From Cytophagales bacterium (lineage in GTDB: Bacteria; Bacteroidota; Bacteroidia; Cytophagales; Cyclobacteriaceae), in NCBI GenBank assembly GCA_003541895.1, contig DPLR01000151.1:1-7257 (forward strand): a stretch of 7,257 bases of DNA, written 5' to 3'. Positions 6,222 through 7,257 of the stretch are shown one piece after another (the first letter of the stretch is position 1; the number at the start of each line of letters is the position of its first letter). Under the pieces are notes generated by a model. The model saw only the letters and a list, made by a program, of their open reading frames with translations, had not been told where the DNA came from and ran no database searches. Position numbers and translations under genes: made by a program.

Positions 6222-6237
6222 ATCTTTTTTCAAAGAT
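6222..6237 (-). terminator. Weak terminator-like hairpin between channel and FUSC genes
   Basis: On the minus strand, ATCTTT-GAAA-AAAGAT followed by a run of T (T6) lies at the stop codon of the channel gene. The stem is 6 bp with one G-C pair and has a GNRA-type loop. Shape and T-tract fit an intrinsic terminator, but the stem is weak. It sits only a few bases before the FUSC start, so partial attenuation is the most it would suggest. Confidence 0.22.
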
Positions 6238-6941
6238 CAGGATTCTTTCGAGTCATCAAAATAGCCTCGTGTAACAACTTTGGCCGAAAAGAAATTTAAG
6301 AAGACAACAACGAACATCAAGAAAATGATGGATTGGCAACTCACAATAAATTTTCCCATCCCCGTCACCGGAAAAAAATCGCCAAACCCGATCGAGGCTG
6401 AAGTAGTAAAGCTAAAATAGATCGGGTCATACCATGCTTTGAACGGTTGATTCAGAAAATTATTGAGCGAATAGATTACTGAAAAGTCTAGAATAATTTC
6501 GATGTAATTGAAGAAAAGCATCAGCATCGACCTTCGGTACGAACGAGGCCGCGCTAAGCTGTCGGAGGCAAAAACCAACGTGGGCACATAAAGGATCGTT
6601 TCAGCCATAAACCAAATCAAAATGGCAAAGAGGATTTTGCTGTGGCCAAGCTCCCAGTAAATTAAAGCGAATGGAAAAAAAACTTTGAGCAGTATAAAAA
6701 AATCAACGGCCAGATCTTGATAGGCATGCCCTCTCTTTCCAGCAATTTGCTTGATGTACAAGCCCAGAAAGAAAAAGGGGGATGCAGCCAAAAACAAACG
6801 AAATAGTTTTTCAATACCTAAGTCATTGTCGTGGGCATTGTTCCAAATGGCTTTAATGTTTTTGATTCTGCTCCCGATGGCGCTGACGGGTTTCATCGAG
6901 GGAGATGAGCCAAGCAAAAGTTTTTTGAAAAAAACAGTCAT
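6237..6941 (-). CDS. Potassium-channel-like membrane protein (Ion_trans_2)
   Basis: A 234-residue membrane protein (from ATG 6941) ending in a pore domain. The pore loop reads YFSFTTSASIGFGDFFP (175-191); the filter SIGFGD at 183-188 parallels TVGYGD of potassium channels, with Phe replacing Tyr. The last helix follows at about 196-218. Earlier hydrophobic segments are near 80-97, 102-124 and 139-160, and perhaps 44-65, so it has four or five membrane segments instead of the minimal two. Selectivity for potassium is inferred from the filter. No RCK/TrkA-N or cyclic-nucleotide domain is present. The frame is open up to ATG 7016/7013, adding 25 residues; I prefer 6941 because the extension has no hydrophobic or family-like character and the lysine-rich MTVFFKKLLLGSS is a sensible start. 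It lies upstream of the FUSC gene with a 20-base gap. Confidence 0.75.
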   Translation of the reverse strand: MTVFFKKLLLGSSPSMKPVSAIGSRIKNIKAIWNNAHDNDLGIEKLFRLFLAASPFFFLGLYIKQIAGKRGHAYQDLAVDFFILLKVFFPFALIYWELGHSKILFAILIWFMAETILYVPTLVFASDSLARPRSYRRSMLMLFFNYIEIILDFSVIYSLNNFLNQPFKAWYDPIYFSFTTSASIGFGDFFPVTGMGKFIVSCQSIIFLMFVVVFLNFFSAKVVTRGYFDDSKES

Positions 6942-7125
6942 GAATTTTGAAACAACTGTCCCTAAATTATCACAATTAATAATGTAATACGAGTGTTCAT
7001 TTCTGACCAGCATCATGTTCAGTTATGAATTTTCTCAGAAGCAAAAACCCTTTAGCCCTAAGCTAATTCAGCTTTTATGATTTGGTCACAAATTTGATAT
7101 TGCATCCTTCTAAAAGAAAACCCGA
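6942..7125. other. Divergent intergenic region between channel and small membrane protein genes
   Basis: A 184-base AT-rich region that should carry promoters for both flanking genes. No exact TAnnTTTG was found for either. On the minus strand, TAATTTAG (6969-6962) is a one-mismatch candidate for the channel gene. A small hairpin AAGCT-AATTC-AGCTT (7060-7074) is followed by only two further T, too weak to call a terminator. If the channel gene starts at 7016 instead, the region shrinks to 109 bases. Confidence 0.4.
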
Positions 7126-7257
7126 ATGAGAACTTTAATCACATTACTTCTTTGGTGCATCTTGTTTGTGTTGTGTTGGCCATTGGCGCTGGCAATACTC
7201 GTTTTACTTCCCCTCCTTTGGCTTATCCTTTTGCCCTTCAGAATTATTGGATTTTCA
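7126..7257 (+). CDS. Small hydrophobic membrane protein (3' partial)
   Basis: ATG at 7126 opens a frame of 44 codons that runs to the window edge without a stop. The product begins MRTLITLLLWCILFVLCWPL and continues as almost unbroken leucine-rich sequence with a Pro and an Arg near residues 37-39, ending IIGFS. It looks like one long or two closely packed membrane helices. It resembles short uncharacterised membrane proteins of Bacteroidota, but I cannot name a family. It diverges from the channel gene. The composition and absence of stops support a real gene; the full length is unknown. Confidence 0.6.
   Translation, partial: MRTLITLLLWCILFVLCWPLALAILVLLPLLWLILLPFRIIGFS

Noticed and set aside
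1..7257. CRISPR array, tRNA or rRNA gene, insertion sequence, integrase or defence island
   Set aside because: No spaced direct repeats, cloverleaf-like sequence, terminal inverted repeats with a transposase, or defence-type domain was found; all large open frames are accounted for by housekeeping and envelope-type genes.

Overview
The window looks like an ordinary chromosomal stretch of a Bacteroidota bacterium, most likely a Cytophagia-type lineage. Four things suggest this: AT-rich intergenic DNA, genes with no convincing Shine-Dalgarno sequences, signal peptides ending in FGQ or FAQ, and at least one good match to the Bacteroidota promoter pattern (TTG, then about 17-23 bases, then TAnnTTTG). 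The protein families (a NadR-like kinase with a GPE-type P-loop, an RlpA-SPOR protein, a DinB-like lipoprotein) fit the same phylum. The taxonomic placement is an inference from these features.

Layout. A 5'-truncated plus-strand gene for a periplasmic family-3 solute-binding protein (2-817) converges with a long minus-strand block. Read in its direction of transcription, the block runs: cupin (4642-4280), RlpA-type lytic transglycosylase with a SPOR domain (4247-3564), TauE/SafE permease (3560-2769), NadR-like P-loop kinase (2712-2167), and EntS-like MFS exporter (2086-836). Gaps inside the block are 32, 3, 56 and 80 bases. The first three genes could share a transcript, while the MFS gene has its own promoter candidate. 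Divergent from the cupin, beyond a 159-base intergenic region carrying a 7-bp tandem repeat, lies a plus-strand lipoprotein gene (4802-5701) that fuses an NTF2-like domain to a DinB-like domain. It converges, with 2 bases between the stop codons, on a minus-strand pair: a FUSC-type membrane protein (6216-5704) and a potassium-channel-like protein (about 6941-6237). A small, very hydrophobic protein (7126 onward) starts at the right edge and is cut by the window end.

How the genes relate. Most products act at the envelope: three transporters or permeases, one channel, a FUSC protein, a peptidoglycan enzyme, a lipoprotein and a periplasmic binding protein. I see no evidence that they form a single pathway. 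No RNA gene, insertion sequence, integrase, CRISPR array or defence module was seen. The features most worth a second look are the NTF2-DinB lipoprotein, the 7-bp repeat in its upstream region, and a perfect 12-bp inverted repeat across the stop codon of the NadR-like gene. I did not find a clearly new biological system.
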